Notes under the pieces: model-generated | What the model was told of the DNA's origin: nothing | Database searches by the model: none | What the model saw: only the letters and a program-made list of their open reading frames with translations | Part shown: positions 27,071-35,977 of the stretch, piece after piece | Position numbering within the stretch: the first letter of the stretch is position 1 | Layout: the number at the start of each line of letters is the position of its first letter | Source: Phenylobacterium sp. | GTDB taxonomy: Bacteria > Pseudomonadota > Alphaproteobacteria > Caulobacterales > Caulobacteraceae | NCBI RefSeq assembly: GCF_013822795.1 | Contig: NZ_PNLB01000002.1 | Coordinates: 186,001-250,000, forward strand | Length of the DNA stretch: 64,000 nt | Reading direction: 5' to 3' | Translations under genes and position numbers: made by a program

Positions 27071-28505
27071 ACTGTTCCCGGTATTTCCGCACGATGCGCA
27101 GGGCGACGATGTTCAGCATCAGCGTCACCGCAAAGAGGGTGAGGCCGAGGCCGAAGGCCGACAGCGTCTTGGGGCTGTCGAACTCCTGGTCGCCGGTGAG
27201 GAGAGTGACGATCTGGACGGTCACAGTGGTGACGGTGTCCAGCGGATTGAGGGTCATGCGGGCCTGGAGGCCCGCGGCCATGGTGACGATCATCGTCTCG
27301 CCGACGGCGCGGGAGACGGCCAGCAGCAGGGCGGCCATGATCCCCGGCAGGGCGGCGGGCAGCACCACCTTCTTGACCGTTTCGGAGCGCGTAGCGCCCA
27401 TCGCCAGGCTGCCGTCGCGCAGCGACTGCGGCACGGCGTTGATGATGTCGTCGCTGAGCGAGGAGACGAACGGGATCAGCATGATCCCCATCACCGCGCC
27501 GGCGACCAGGGCCATCTGGTTCTGCACCTGCATCAGATACTGGGCCAGGCCGTCGAAGCTGCCGCCGGCCAGCTGAGCGCCGATCCAGTTGAAGAACGAG
27601 CGGAACAGCGGCCCGACCGTCAGGGCGGCGAAGAAGCCGTAGACCACGGTCGGCACGCCGGCGAGGATCTCGAGCAGCGGCTTGACCACCGATCGGGTCC
27701 AGGGGCTGGCGTATTCCGACAGATAGATCGCCGAGAACAGCCCGATCGGCGCGGCGACCATCATCGCGATCAGCATGATCAGGAAGGTGCCGACGAACAG
27801 CGGCACCGCCCCGAAGGCCCCGGCGCCGGCGAACTGGTCGGCGCGCATGGCGATCTGCGGGTTCCACTCGGTGCCGAGCAGGAACTCGTGCACCGGCACG
27901 GCCTGGAAGAAGCGCCAGCTTTCCCAGACCAGCGAGGCGATGATGCCCGCCGTGGTCAGGATGGCGGTGACCGAGCAGACGACGAACAGGCCTGCGACCC
28001 AGCCCTCGACCTTGTTGCGGGCGCGGAACTGGGGGGAAATGCGCGGATAGGCGATGAAGACGCCGGCCAGCGCCAGGATCGCGCCCAGGCCGATGGAGCC
28101 GTACTGGATCAGGCTGCTGATCTGCTGCGACTTGGCGGCCTTGTCCTCCAAGGCGGTCTTGAGCGCGCCGTCATAGATGGTCTCGCTGGGCGTGCCGCCG
28201 CGGGCGATGGCGCGGGCGTCGTCGTAGAAGACATCCTGCTGGGGGGCGGTCAGTTCCTGGACCGCGGCCGGCGGATCGACCCGCAGCAGGCCCGCCTCCA
28301 GCCGCCCGCCGAACATGGCGAACAGCAGGATCAGCAGGGCGGCGGGCACGCCGGCCCACAGGGCGGCGTAGCTGCCGTAGTAGCCGGGGAGCGAGTGAAG
28401 CTGCGCTGGCTTGCCGGCGGTGACGGCGACCGCGCGGCGGCGACCGGCCATGTAGGTGGCCAGCGAGAACAGCAGCAGCGCCGTCAGGGCGATCCAGGTG
28501 AGCAT
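27063..28505 (-). CDS. pstC: phosphate ABC transporter permease PstC
   Basis: 480 residues, first gene of the operon. Like PstA it is enlarged, with a periplasmic insertion after the first helices (about 70-140). The core permease domain carries GVPTVVYGFFAALTVGP and the EAA-type loop DGSLAMGATRSETVKKVVLP. A Pho-box-like site lies about 97 bp upstream of the ATG, predicting PhoB activation under phosphate starvation. Confidence 0.95.
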   Translation of the reverse strand: MLTWIALTALLLFSLATYMAGRRRAVAVTAGKPAQLHSLPGYYGSYAALWAGVPAALLILLFAMFGGRLEAGLLRVDPPAAVQELTAPQQDVFYDDARAIARGGTPSETIYDGALKTALEDKAAKSQQISSLIQYGSIGLGAILALAGVFIAYPRISPQFRARNKVEGWVAGLFVVCSVTAILTTAGIIASLVWESWRFFQAVPVHEFLLGTEWNPQIAMRADQFAGAGAFGAVPLFVGTFLIMLIAMMVAAPIGLFSAIYLSEYASPWTRSVVKPLLEILAGVPTVVYGFFAALTVGPLFRSFFNWIGAQLAGGSFDGLAQYLMQVQNQMALVAGAVMGIMLIPFVSSLSDDIINAVPQSLRDGSLAMGATRSETVKKVVLPAALPGIMAALLLAVSRAVGETMIVTMAAGLQARMTLNPLDTVTTVTVQIVTLLTGDQEFDSPKTLSAFGLGLTLFAVTLMLNIVALRIVRKYREQYD

Positions 28506-28601
28506 CGAAGGTCCATGCCGTTGCGCGAGCCGGACATTCGAGTGGCTGATCGCCCCTCTGCCCGCCCGGGCTGGAAAGTGCCCGCCTTATGCTGTCGGGC
28601 T

Positions 28602-28619
28602 GCGACAGTTCGATGACAG
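28602..28619 (-). promoter_or_regulatory. Pho box between pstC and a TonB-dependent receptor
   Basis: Read on the minus strand: CTGTCAT-CGAA-CTGTCGC. Two 7-bp half-sites are spaced by four bases, matching the PhoB consensus CTGTCAT-N4-CTGTCAT at 12 of 14 half-site positions. It is 97 bp from the pstC start and 130 bp from the receptor start on the other strand. The orientation favours pstC; the receptor may share the site. Confidence 0.8.
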
Positions 28620-28748
28620 TTTCATTACGATGAGGGGCCGCGCCCTATCACATCCGTCAGCTAGGCGCGGTCGCAGGAACTCCCCACCCTCCACCCTGGA
28701 TAGGCCGCACGCGCACGACAGAGGCGCGGCGCCGGAGGAGGAAGAGAT

Positions 28749-31181
28749 ATGCCAGGACAATTCACCCTGCGCGGGCTGCTGGCGCTGAGCGTCAGCACGG
28801 CCGCGCTGTTTTCAGCCGCGCCCGTGGCGGCCCAGTCGTCGGGCCAGAGCGCCACAGAAATCGAAGCGGTCGTCGTCACCGCCCAGCGCCGGGAAGAGAC
28901 CGCCAACGCCGTCGGCATGGGCATCCAGGCCGTCAGCGGCGAAACGCTCGACAAGCTGCACGTCACCAACGTGAAGGATCTGAGCACCTTCGCGCCGAGC
29001 TTCAGCGTGTCGCAGAGCTATCAGGGGGTGCCGACCTACACCCTGCGCGGGATCGGCTTCAACACGATCAACATGTCGGCCACCTCGACCGTCGGCACCT
29101 ATACCGACGAGGTCGCCTACGCCTACCCGATGATGAACACCGGCCCGATCTACGACCTGGAACGGGTCGAGGTGCTCAAGGGACCGCAGGGCACGCTCTA
29201 CGGCCGCAACACCACCGCCGGCCTGATCGACTTCGTCACCCGCAAGCCGACCGAGGAGTTCCAGGCGGCGATCACCGGCGAGATCGGCAACTACAAGACC
29301 CACAACTTCGAAGGCTATGTCAGCGGCCCGATCGCCGATCGCATCCAGGGCCGTCTGGCCTTCCGCACCGAAGACAGCGACGAGGGCTGGCAGATCAGCA
29401 ATACCCGCGGCGAGCGCCAGGGCGAGGTCCACCGCTACGGCGGGCGCGCCTCGCTGGCGATCCAGCCCACCGACACCCTGTCGATCGACGCCTCGCTGAC
29501 CGCCTGGCGCAACAAGTCCGACACCGTGGCGGCGCAGGGGATCGGCTTCACCCCGGCCACCACCGGCAGCCCGTTCAACGCGCCCGGGCTGGCCGCCTAC
29601 ATCGCCGCCAACGCCCCGACCAAGGCGGACCAGGCCGACTGGGCCCCGCTGTCGGTGCGCTCGGCCGACATCGGGGTCGGGATCGGCATCGGCGGGCCGC
29701 TGCGCGAGAACAACGACTTCTACGCCGGGAAGGTGAAGATCGACTGGGACCTGGGCGGCGACCTGCGACTGGTTTCGCTGACCAGCTACAACAAGCTCGA
29801 GCGCAACGCGAAGTTCGACTGGAGCGGCGCGCCCTACGAAATCCTCATCCAGCACGCCCAGGGCGACATCGAATCGATCGCCCAGGAAATCCACCTGGAG
29901 GGATCGGGCGAGAACTTCTTCTGGCTGGCCGGCGGCTATATCGCCCGCGACCGCATCCTCGACTCCAACCGCACCCTGCTGGGGCAAAACGCCAACGTCA
30001 CCCTGATCCGCACGGTCGGCCAACCGCTGCTGGCGACGCCGTTCAACTCCGGCGGCTACACCGCGGCCCAGTTGAACCAGTCATTCCGCACCTACCAGGA
30101 CATCGGGCGTATCGAGACCGATACCTGGAGCCTGTTCGCCAATGGCGACTATCGCTTCAACGAGCAGTTCAAGCTGACCGCCGGCATCCGCTACACGCAG
30201 GACAAGCAGGACTATGCGGGCTGCTCGCGTGACGTGAATGGCAGCATGCTGCCCAACGTGAACGTCGTGAACCGGGCGCTGTTCTTCCCCGCCTACGGGA
30301 TGGTGGCGCCGATCGGCCCCAACGATTGCAGCACCTTCGATCCGGCCAAGCGGGCGTTCGGCCTGGTCACCTCGACCCTGGACGAGGACAACGTGGCCTG
30401 GCGCTTGGCGCTCGACTGGACCCCGGCCGAGGGCGTGCTGGTGTTCGGCTCGATCTCGCGCGGGGCCAAGGCCGGCGCCACGCCGATCAACGCCGCCAAC
30501 ATCTCGACCCAGAACGCCCCCGCGACCCAGGAACTGCTGACCGCCTACGAGGTGGGCGTAAAGGCCGCGCTGTTCGAGCGCCGGGTGCAGGCCAATGTCA
30601 GCGCCTTCTACTACGACTATGAAGACAAGCAGCTCAGCGTCTATTTCGCTGACCCGATCTACACCGCCCTGGCGCGGCTGGCGAACGTGCCCGATTCCGA
30701 GGCCTACGGCCTGGACGGCGAGGTGACCTGGCGCGCGACCCAGGCCCTGACCCTGATCGGTTCGGCCACCTTCCTGCACACCGAGGTGAAGAACTACATC
30801 GGCATCAACGCCGCCGGCAGGCCGATGGACTTCGACGGCAAGCCGTTCCTCTACAGCCCGAAGTTCCAGGGCGGGCTGACGGCGCTCTACAGCCGCGACC
30901 TGAGCGAGAACCTCGGCCTGCAGGCAGCGATCGCCGGGCGCTACCAGTCCAAGTCGCACGCCGACCTGGAAGGCGATCCGCGCTTCGTCATCGAGGACTA
31001 CGGCGTGCTGAACGCCAGCCTCGGGGTGCATGCGCTGGACGACCGCTGGGAGCTGTCGCTCTGGGGCCGCAACCTGACCGACGAGTATTACTGGAGCGCG
31101 GTCAGCAGCAACGCCAACGTCGTGGTCCGCTTCCCGGGCCAGACGCGCACTTACGGGGCCTCGCTGACTTTCAAATTCTAG
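28749..31181 (+). CDS. TonB-dependent outer-membrane receptor
   Basis: 810 residues. Signal peptide to about residue 31 (LSVSTAALFSAAPVAAQ). A TonB box (IEAVVVTAQRREE) precedes the plug domain (VTNVKDLSTFAPSFSV, then YDLERVEVLKGPQGTLYGRN). The remainder is a 22-strand-type barrel ending in an aromatic residue (TFKF) that serves as the BAM signal. It takes up an unknown ligand across the outer membrane using TonB energy. It sits between phoR and pstC and faces the Pho box, so a phosphate-containing ligand such as a phosphoester or phytate-like compound is plausible but unproven. Most Caulobacterales receptors of this type have unknown ligands. Confidence 0.92.
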   Translation: MPGQFTLRGLLALSVSTAALFSAAPVAAQSSGQSATEIEAVVVTAQRREETANAVGMGIQAVSGETLDKLHVTNVKDLSTFAPSFSVSQSYQGVPTYTLRGIGFNTINMSATSTVGTYTDEVAYAYPMMNTGPIYDLERVEVLKGPQGTLYGRNTTAGLIDFVTRKPTEEFQAAITGEIGNYKTHNFEGYVSGPIADRIQGRLAFRTEDSDEGWQISNTRGERQGEVHRYGGRASLAIQPTDTLSIDASLTAWRNKSDTVAAQGIGFTPATTGSPFNAPGLAAYIAANAPTKADQADWAPLSVRSADIGVGIGIGGPLRENNDFYAGKVKIDWDLGGDLRLVSLTSYNKLERNAKFDWSGAPYEILIQHAQGDIESIAQEIHLEGSGENFFWLAGGYIARDRILDSNRTLLGQNANVTLIRTVGQPLLATPFNSGGYTAAQLNQSFRTYQDIGRIETDTWSLFANGDYRFNEQFKLTAGIRYTQDKQDYAGCSRDVNGSMLPNVNVVNRALFFPAYGMVAPIGPNDCSTFDPAKRAFGLVTSTLDEDNVAWRLALDWTPAEGVLVFGSISRGAKAGATPINAANISTQNAPATQELLTAYEVGVKAALFERRVQANVSAFYYDYEDKQLSVYFADPIYTALARLANVPDSEAYGLDGEVTWRATQALTLIGSATFLHTEVKNYIGINAAGRPMDFDGKPFLYSPKFQGGLTALYSRDLSENLGLQAAIAGRYQSKSHADLEGDPRFVIEDYGVLNASLGVHALDDRWELSLWGRNLTDEYYWSAVSSNANVVVRFPGQTRTYGASLTFKF

Positions 31182-31205
31182 AAGCTGATTTTCCCCGCCC
31201 AACTG

Positions 31206-31233
31206 ATCCCCGGGCCCGCGCCCGGGGATTTTT
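31206..31233. terminator. intrinsic terminator between convergent receptor and phoR genes
   Basis: A perfect 10-bp stem, ATCCCCGGGC and GCCCGGGGAT, with a four-base loop, followed by a T-run on the plus strand. It ends the receptor transcript and lies just past the phoR stop. Confidence 0.9.
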
Positions 31234-31236
31234 GTA

Positions 31237-32670
31237 TCAGGCGGCGGGGAGCTCCTCGGCCTTCACCATCGGGAAGTAGGCGGTGAAGGTGGCGCCCTCG
31301 CCCTGGACGCTCTCGACCGCCAGCCCGCCCCGGTGGCGGTTGACGATGTGCTTGACGATGGCCAGGCCGAGGCCCGTGCCCGAGCGCTCGCCGCTCTTTT
31401 GGCCCTCGACCCGGTAGAAGCGCTCGGTCAGCCGCGGCAGGTGCTCGCGCGCCAAGCCGACGCCGGCGTCCGACACCCGCAGCGCCGCATAGGTGTCCGA
31501 GGCCCGGTCCGGGGTCAGCAGCGAGAAGCGGGCGGCCCGCGGATCGCCGACCGCCGCCGCCGCGCTGGCGGAGACGCCGCTGCGCAACGAGATCCGCACC
31601 GCCTTGCCGGCTGGGGTGTACTTGATGGCGTTGTCGACAAGGTTCTGGACGACCTGGATGATCTGGTCGCGATCACCGGCGATCATCACCGTGCCGCGCG
31701 CGGGCAGATCGACCGGCTCGAGCCGCACGCCGCGGTCACGCGCCAGCGGCCCCAGCGAGTCCAGCACGTCCATCACCGCCATGATCAGGTCGACTTCGCC
31801 GTGGGGGGCGATGTGCTCGTTGAGCTCGATGCGGCTTAGCGACAGCAGATCGTCGATCAGCCGCGACATCCGCTCGGCCTGGGCCTGCATGATCGACAGG
31901 AACTTCTCGCGCGCGCCGGGGTCGTCCTTGGCGTGGCCGCGCAGAGTTTCGATGAAGCCTGCCAGCGAAGCCAGCGGCGTGCGCAGTTCGTGGCTGGCGT
32001 TGGCCAGGAAGTCGGCACGCGTGCGCTCGGCCCGGCGGATGTCGGTTTCGTCGCGCAGCACCAGCAGCGCCAGCGGCGCGCCATCGGCTGCCTGTCCGAC
32101 AGGCTTGGCGATGGCCCGCATGACGCGTTCCTGGGCGCCGCCCATCTCGTAGACGGCCTCGGCGACGGTTTGCCCGAACAGCGCCTTGTCGACGGCTTCG
32201 AGCACGTCGGGGTCGCGGATCACTGTCACCAGCATCCCTGCGTCATATTGTACGCGGAGTGTTTCCCGGGCGGCGGCGTTAACCAGCACGAAACGCCGCC
32301 CTGTGAGGTCATCAGGCTCATGGGCGGCGATCACCAGCACCGGGTCCGGCAGGGCGTCGATCAGACTCGCATAGGGCGGCGCGTCCTCATGTGTGGCGCG
32401 CTCGAACGCGCTGGCGCTGGGGGCCGTCACGCCCACGCGCTCGGCCACGTGCCAGGCCGCCAGCCCGGTGACGCCGCTGACCACCAGCAACATCCATGAC
32501 ACCGCCTGCGCATCGGCGCCGACCAGCAGCGCAAAGCCGAGGATGGCGAACACGCCTGCCGCTCCGGCCGTCAGGACAGGACCGACCGGGCCAAGCCAGG
32601 TCGGAAGAGCTGACCGCGAAGACGACGGCGGAAGCGCCAAGGCGAATCGATCCTGCAACACGACGAACAA
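31237..32670 (-). CDS. phoR: phosphate regulon sensor histidine kinase PhoR
   Basis: 477 residues from a TTG start. Two N-terminal transmembrane helices (residues 30-77) are followed by a PAS domain (about 95-205: YASLIDALPDPVLVIAA). The HisKA helix has His227 in ASHELRTPLASLAG, and the HATPase domain has the N box (LVDNAIKYTP), G1 (VSDAGVGLAREHL) and G2 (GTGLGLAIVKHI). It phosphorylates PhoB at low phosphate. It is split from the pst operon by the TonB receptor gene and is divergent from the porin gene. A Pho-box-like site begins 16 bp upstream of the start. Confidence 0.95.
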   Translation of the reverse strand: MFVVLQDRFALALPPSSSRSALPTWLGPVGPVLTAGAAGVFAILGFALLVGADAQAVSWMLLVVSGVTGLAAWHVAERVGVTAPSASAFERATHEDAPPYASLIDALPDPVLVIAAHEPDDLTGRRFVLVNAAARETLRVQYDAGMLVTVIRDPDVLEAVDKALFGQTVAEAVYEMGGAQERVMRAIAKPVGQAADGAPLALLVLRDETDIRRAERTRADFLANASHELRTPLASLAGFIETLRGHAKDDPGAREKFLSIMQAQAERMSRLIDDLLSLSRIELNEHIAPHGEVDLIMAVMDVLDSLGPLARDRGVRLEPVDLPARGTVMIAGDRDQIIQVVQNLVDNAIKYTPAGKAVRISLRSGVSASAAAAVGDPRAARFSLLTPDRASDTYAALRVSDAGVGLAREHLPRLTERFYRVEGQKSGERSGTGLGLAIVKHIVNRHRGGLAVESVQGEGATFTAYFPMVKAEELPAA

Positions 32671-32685
32671 CCAAGCCCGACCCTT

Positions 32686-32703
32686 ATGTCATCGGGATGA
32701 CAG
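32686..32703 (-). promoter_or_regulatory. Pho-box-like site between phoR and the phosphate porin
   Basis: On the minus strand: CTGTCAT-CCCG-ATGACAT. The first half-site is perfect and the second matches 5 of 7. The same bases form a TGTCATC/GATGACA palindrome, so either strand could be read. It lies 16 bp before the phoR start and about 150 bp before the porin start. A weaker CTGTCAG sequence lies at 32736-32742. Confidence 0.6.
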
Positions 32704-32851
32704 TGACCCAAGCGCGAGGCTGCGACCGATATGCGCTGTCAGGAAATCTGCGACCGCTTGAAGTCAAACTCGATTTTTCCGATGGGAATTATCGCGTCTA
32801 CATGCGGTCGAGTTTGAAACGAACTCCAACAAAACGAGGGGCAAGAACCAC

Positions 32852-34366
32852 ATGACGTGGAAAACCAAACTCATCACCGGGGCGGCGGCGATCGCCTTCG
32901 CCTGGCCGGGACTGGCCGCCGCCGACGAGGCGACCGACGCGCGCATCAAGGCGCTCGAAGAACAACTGGAACTGCTGCAGTCGCAGATCTCCGACCTTAA
33001 GCAGTCGACCGCCAACAACATCGCCGACGTCCGTAAGGAAGCGACCGCCACGACGGTGTCGCTGGCCAACGGCCGTCCGACCATCGCCACCGCCGACGGG
33101 AACTTCACCGCGTCGTTCCGCGGCGTGTTCCAACTCGACGCCGCCCACTATGACCAGGCCGCCGCCGGCCCGCTCGGCACTGACTTCCGTCGCGGTTCGT
33201 ACGGCGACGCCAGCGAAAACGACCACGCCCGCGACCTGTCGGACGGCGCCAACTTCCGCCGCGCCCGCCTGGGCATCGAGGGCAAGGCCTTCGGCGCCTT
33301 CGACTACAACTTCCTCTACGATTTCGGCGGTTCGGGCACCGAAGAGGCCGGCAAGATCAGCGCCGCCTGGGTGCAGTACGGCTTCCCGGTCGCTGGTCTG
33401 AAGCTGCGGATCGGGGCCTTCTCGCCGCCCTCGGGCCTGGAAGAAGCGGTGTCCACCAACGGCTCGCTGTTCGTCGAGCGCGCCTCGCCGTCCGAGACCG
33501 TGCGCAGCATCGCCGCGGGCGACGGCCGCACCGCGGTCGCCCTGCTGGCCGGCGGCGACAACTGGACTGGCACCGCTGCGATCACCGGCAACATCATCGG
33601 CACCTCGAGCTTCGACGAGCAGACCGCCTTCGTCGGCCGCCTGACCTACGTGCCGTTCCGGCGTGACGACAGCCTGATCCACGTTGGGGTCAACACCTCG
33701 ATCGTCATCAACCCCGCCGCTGGCGGACCGGACGTCAGCGGCGCGCCGGCCGCCACCAACATCCGCCTGCGCGACCGCCCGGAAATCCGCGTCGACGGCA
33801 CGCGCCTGATCGACACCGGCAACATCGACGCCGACGGCCTGACCGCCATCGGGGCCGAGTTCGGCGCCCAGTGGAAGAACCTCTACGTCCAGTCCGAGTA
33901 TTTCGACATCAAGGTCGACCGTAAGGGCCCGCTCAGCGATCCGGACTTCAACGGCTGGTACGCCCAGGCCGGCTGGACCATCACCGGCGAGCCGCGCCGC
34001 TACACCGCCGGCACCTTCGATGCGCCGCGGCCGGCCAAGCCCTTCGACCTGAAGAAGGGCGCCTGGGGAGCTTGGGAGCTCGGCCTGCGTTATTCGCAGC
34101 TGGACCTGAACTATCTCGCGGGCGCGCCGGGCACCGTGCCGATCGCCTCGGCGATCCGCGGCGGCGAACAGGAGATCATCACCCTGGGCCTGAACTGGTA
34201 CGTCAACAACGTGCTGCGGTTCCAGGCGGCTTTCCAGGACGTCTCGGTGGACCGTCTGTCCCCCGGCGGCACGGCCTTCGGGACCGGGACGGCGACCCCG
34301 CCGGCCGGCGCCCAAGTCGGCCAGGACTTCAACATCTACTCCCTGCGTACCCAGTACGCGTTCTAA
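32852..34366 (+). CDS. OprO/OprP-type phosphate-selective porin
   Basis: 504 residues. A signal peptide ends near GLAAA-DE. A short coiled coil follows ([20 protein letters not shown]), as in OprP-type and other trimeric porins. The barrel begins [18 protein letters not shown] and contains [19 protein letters not shown], a hallmark of the OprO/OprP family. It ends YSLRTQYAF with the terminal Phe needed for outer-membrane assembly. It admits phosphate or polyphosphate into the periplasm. The location beside phoR and a Pho-box-like site supports a Pho regulon role. Confidence 0.92.
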   Translation: MTWKTKLITGAAAIAFAWPGLAAADEATDARIKALEEQLELLQSQISDLKQSTANNIADVRKEATATTVSLANGRPTIATADGNFTASFRGVFQLDAAHYDQAAAGPLGTDFRRGSYGDASENDHARDLSDGANFRRARLGIEGKAFGAFDYNFLYDFGGSGTEEAGKISAAWVQYGFPVAGLKLRIGAFSPPSGLEEAVSTNGSLFVERASPSETVRSIAAGDGRTAVALLAGGDNWTGTAAITGNIIGTSSFDEQTAFVGRLTYVPFRRDDSLIHVGVNTSIVINPAAGGPDVSGAPAATNIRLRDRPEIRVDGTRLIDTGNIDADGLTAIGAEFGAQWKNLYVQSEYFDIKVDRKGPLSDPDFNGWYAQAGWTITGEPRRYTAGTFDAPRPAKPFDLKKGAWGAWELGLRYSQLDLNYLAGAPGTVPIASAIRGGEQEIITLGLNWYVNNVLRFQAAFQDVSVDRLSPGGTAFGTGTATPPAGAQVGQDFNIYSLRTQYAF

Positions 34367-34442
34367 CCCCAAGGCGCGCCGCCCCGGCCACGGCCGGCCG
34401 CGGCGGCGCACCCACGAGCCCGAAGAACAAGGACCTCGAGCG

Positions 34443-35495
34443 ATGAGCCAGAACCGACAAGATCCCTCCCGCCGCGGCGTGCTCGCCGCCGGGACCGCCG
34501 GCGCCGCGGCCGTGGCCGCGCCGGCCCTGCTGGCTGGCCCCGCCGCCGCCCAGGGCAAGGCCGTCACGCTGCTGAACGTCAGCTACGACCCGACCCGCGA
34601 GCTCTACAAGGACATCAACGCCGCCTACGCCAAGTACTGGAAGGACAAGGTCGGCCAAGACCTGGTGATCCAGCAGAGCCACGGCGGTTCGGGCAAGCAG
34701 GCCCGCTCGGTCATCGACGGCCTGCAAGCCGACGTCGTCACCTTGGCGCTGGCCAGCGACATCGACGAGATCGCCGCCAAGGCCAAGCTGCTGCCGGCCA
34801 ACTGGCAGTCGCGCCTGCCTAACAACTCCACGCCCTACACCTCGACCATCGTGTTCCTGGTCCGCAAGGGGAACCCCTGGAAGATCAAGGACTGGGGCGA
34901 CCTGATCAAACCCGGCATCGACGTGATCACCCCCAACCCGAAGACCTCGGGCGGCGCGCGGTGGAACTATCTGGCGGCCTGGGCCTGGGCGCTGCGCCAG
35001 CCGGGCGGCAACGCGGCCAAGGCCGAGGCCTTTGTCGGCGAACTGTTCAAGCACGTGCCGGTGCTCGACACCGGGGCCCGCGGCTCGACCACCACCTTCG
35101 TCCAGCGCGGCATCGGCGACGTCCTGCTGTCGTGGGAAAACGAGGCCTATCTGGCCATCGAAGAGCTCGGCCCCGGCAAGGTGGATATCGTCTACCCGTC
35201 GATGTCGATCCTGGCCGAGCCGCCGGTGGCGCTGGTCGACAAGGTCGTGGACCGCAAGAAGACCCGCACCATCGCCGAGGGCTACCTGAACTTCCTCTAC
35301 AGCCCGCTGGCCCAGGACCTGATCGGCAAGAATCACTACCGTCCGCGCGATCCGGCCGCGGCAGCCAAGTGGTCCAAGAAGTTCCCGAAGATCCCGCTGG
35401 TCACCATCGACGACACCTTCGGCGGCTGGAAGAAGGCCCAGGCGCTGCACTTCGGTGATGGCGGTATCTTCGACAAGATCTACAAGCCGCGCTGA
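34443..35495 (+). CDS. sbp: sulfate ABC transporter substrate-binding protein (Sbp/CysP type)
   Basis: 350 residues. A Tat-like signal ([14 protein letters not shown]) precedes the Sbp fold: [57 protein letters not shown] and [16 protein letters not shown]. These residues form the sulfate pocket of the Sbp family. It should deliver sulfate to a CysTWA-type permease, but none is adjacent. It follows the phosphate porin by 76 bp; the gap holds a GC-rich imperfect hairpin (about 34374-34425) without a T-run, perhaps a processing or attenuating element. An orphan Sbp inside a phosphate locus is unusual. Confidence 0.92.
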   Translation: MSQNRQDPSRRGVLAAGTAGAAAVAAPALLAGPAAAQGKAVTLLNVSYDPTRELYKDINAAYAKYWKDKVGQDLVIQQSHGGSGKQARSVIDGLQADVVTLALASDIDEIAAKAKLLPANWQSRLPNNSTPYTSTIVFLVRKGNPWKIKDWGDLIKPGIDVITPNPKTSGGARWNYLAAWAWALRQPGGNAAKAEAFVGELFKHVPVLDTGARGSTTTFVQRGIGDVLLSWENEAYLAIEELGPGKVDIVYPSMSILAEPPVALVDKVVDRKKTRTIAEGYLNFLYSPLAQDLIGKNHYRPRDPAAAAKWSKKFPKIPLVTIDDTFGGWKKAQALHFGDGGIFDKIYKPR

Positions 35496-35592
35496 TCCTT
35501 CCCACAGAATAGGCGTGACGATGGCGCGGGGCGAGAGCTCCGCGCCCTTCTTCGTGCGCGCAACCTTGGCCGCGGCGACCCGTTCTGCGCCC

Positions 35593-35859
35593 ATGGCCCT
35601 GTCCTTGCCCGACCTCGTCGGAACCGCCGCGGCGCTTTGCTCGATGGCAAGCTTCACGCCGCAGATCGTCAAGATCTGGCGCGAGAAGGACGCCTCGTCG
35701 ATTAGCCTGCGGACGTACGTAGTGACGGTGACCGGGTTCGCGCTGTGGACCGCCTACGGCGTCCTGACCGCCAGCTGGCCGGTAATCGGCGCCAACAGCG
35801 TCTGCCTGGCGCTCGCGGCGGTCATACTGACGCTAAAGTGGCGCTACCGCGGCGGATAA
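35593..35859 (+). CDS. SemiSWEET-type sugar transporter
   Basis: 88 residues from the ATG at 35593 (MALSLPDLVGTAA), which gives the standard length for the family. Three transmembrane helices, with the signature FTPQIVKIWREKDASSIS (PQ-loop) in helix 1 and FALWTAYGVL in helix 2. SemiSWEETs dimerise to form a passive sugar channel. The substrate cannot be read from sequence. It follows the sulfate-binding protein and may be transcribed with it. Confidence 0.9.
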   Translation: MALSLPDLVGTAAALCSMASFTPQIVKIWREKDASSISLRTYVVTVTGFALWTAYGVLTASWPVIGANSVCLALAAVILTLKWRYRGG

Positions 35860-35977
35860 GCGCGGCATAGTTGGCGCAGCGGGGACGCATGACTAGGTTG
35901 CGCCGCACGCTGCGCCTCCGCGCATTTTCAGATACGCGCGCCGTCGGCGAACCGTCAGCGCGTCACAGGACGCTTGC

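Noticed and set aside
25724..27142. A 472-codon open frame on the plus strand across pstA
   Set aside because: The translation is rich in His, Gln, Arg and Asp and mirrors the pstA coding sequence.
32798..34567. A 589-codon open frame opposite the phosphate porin
   Set aside because: The porin has a clear signal peptide, barrel and terminal Phe on the plus strand; the antisense frame shows no domain.
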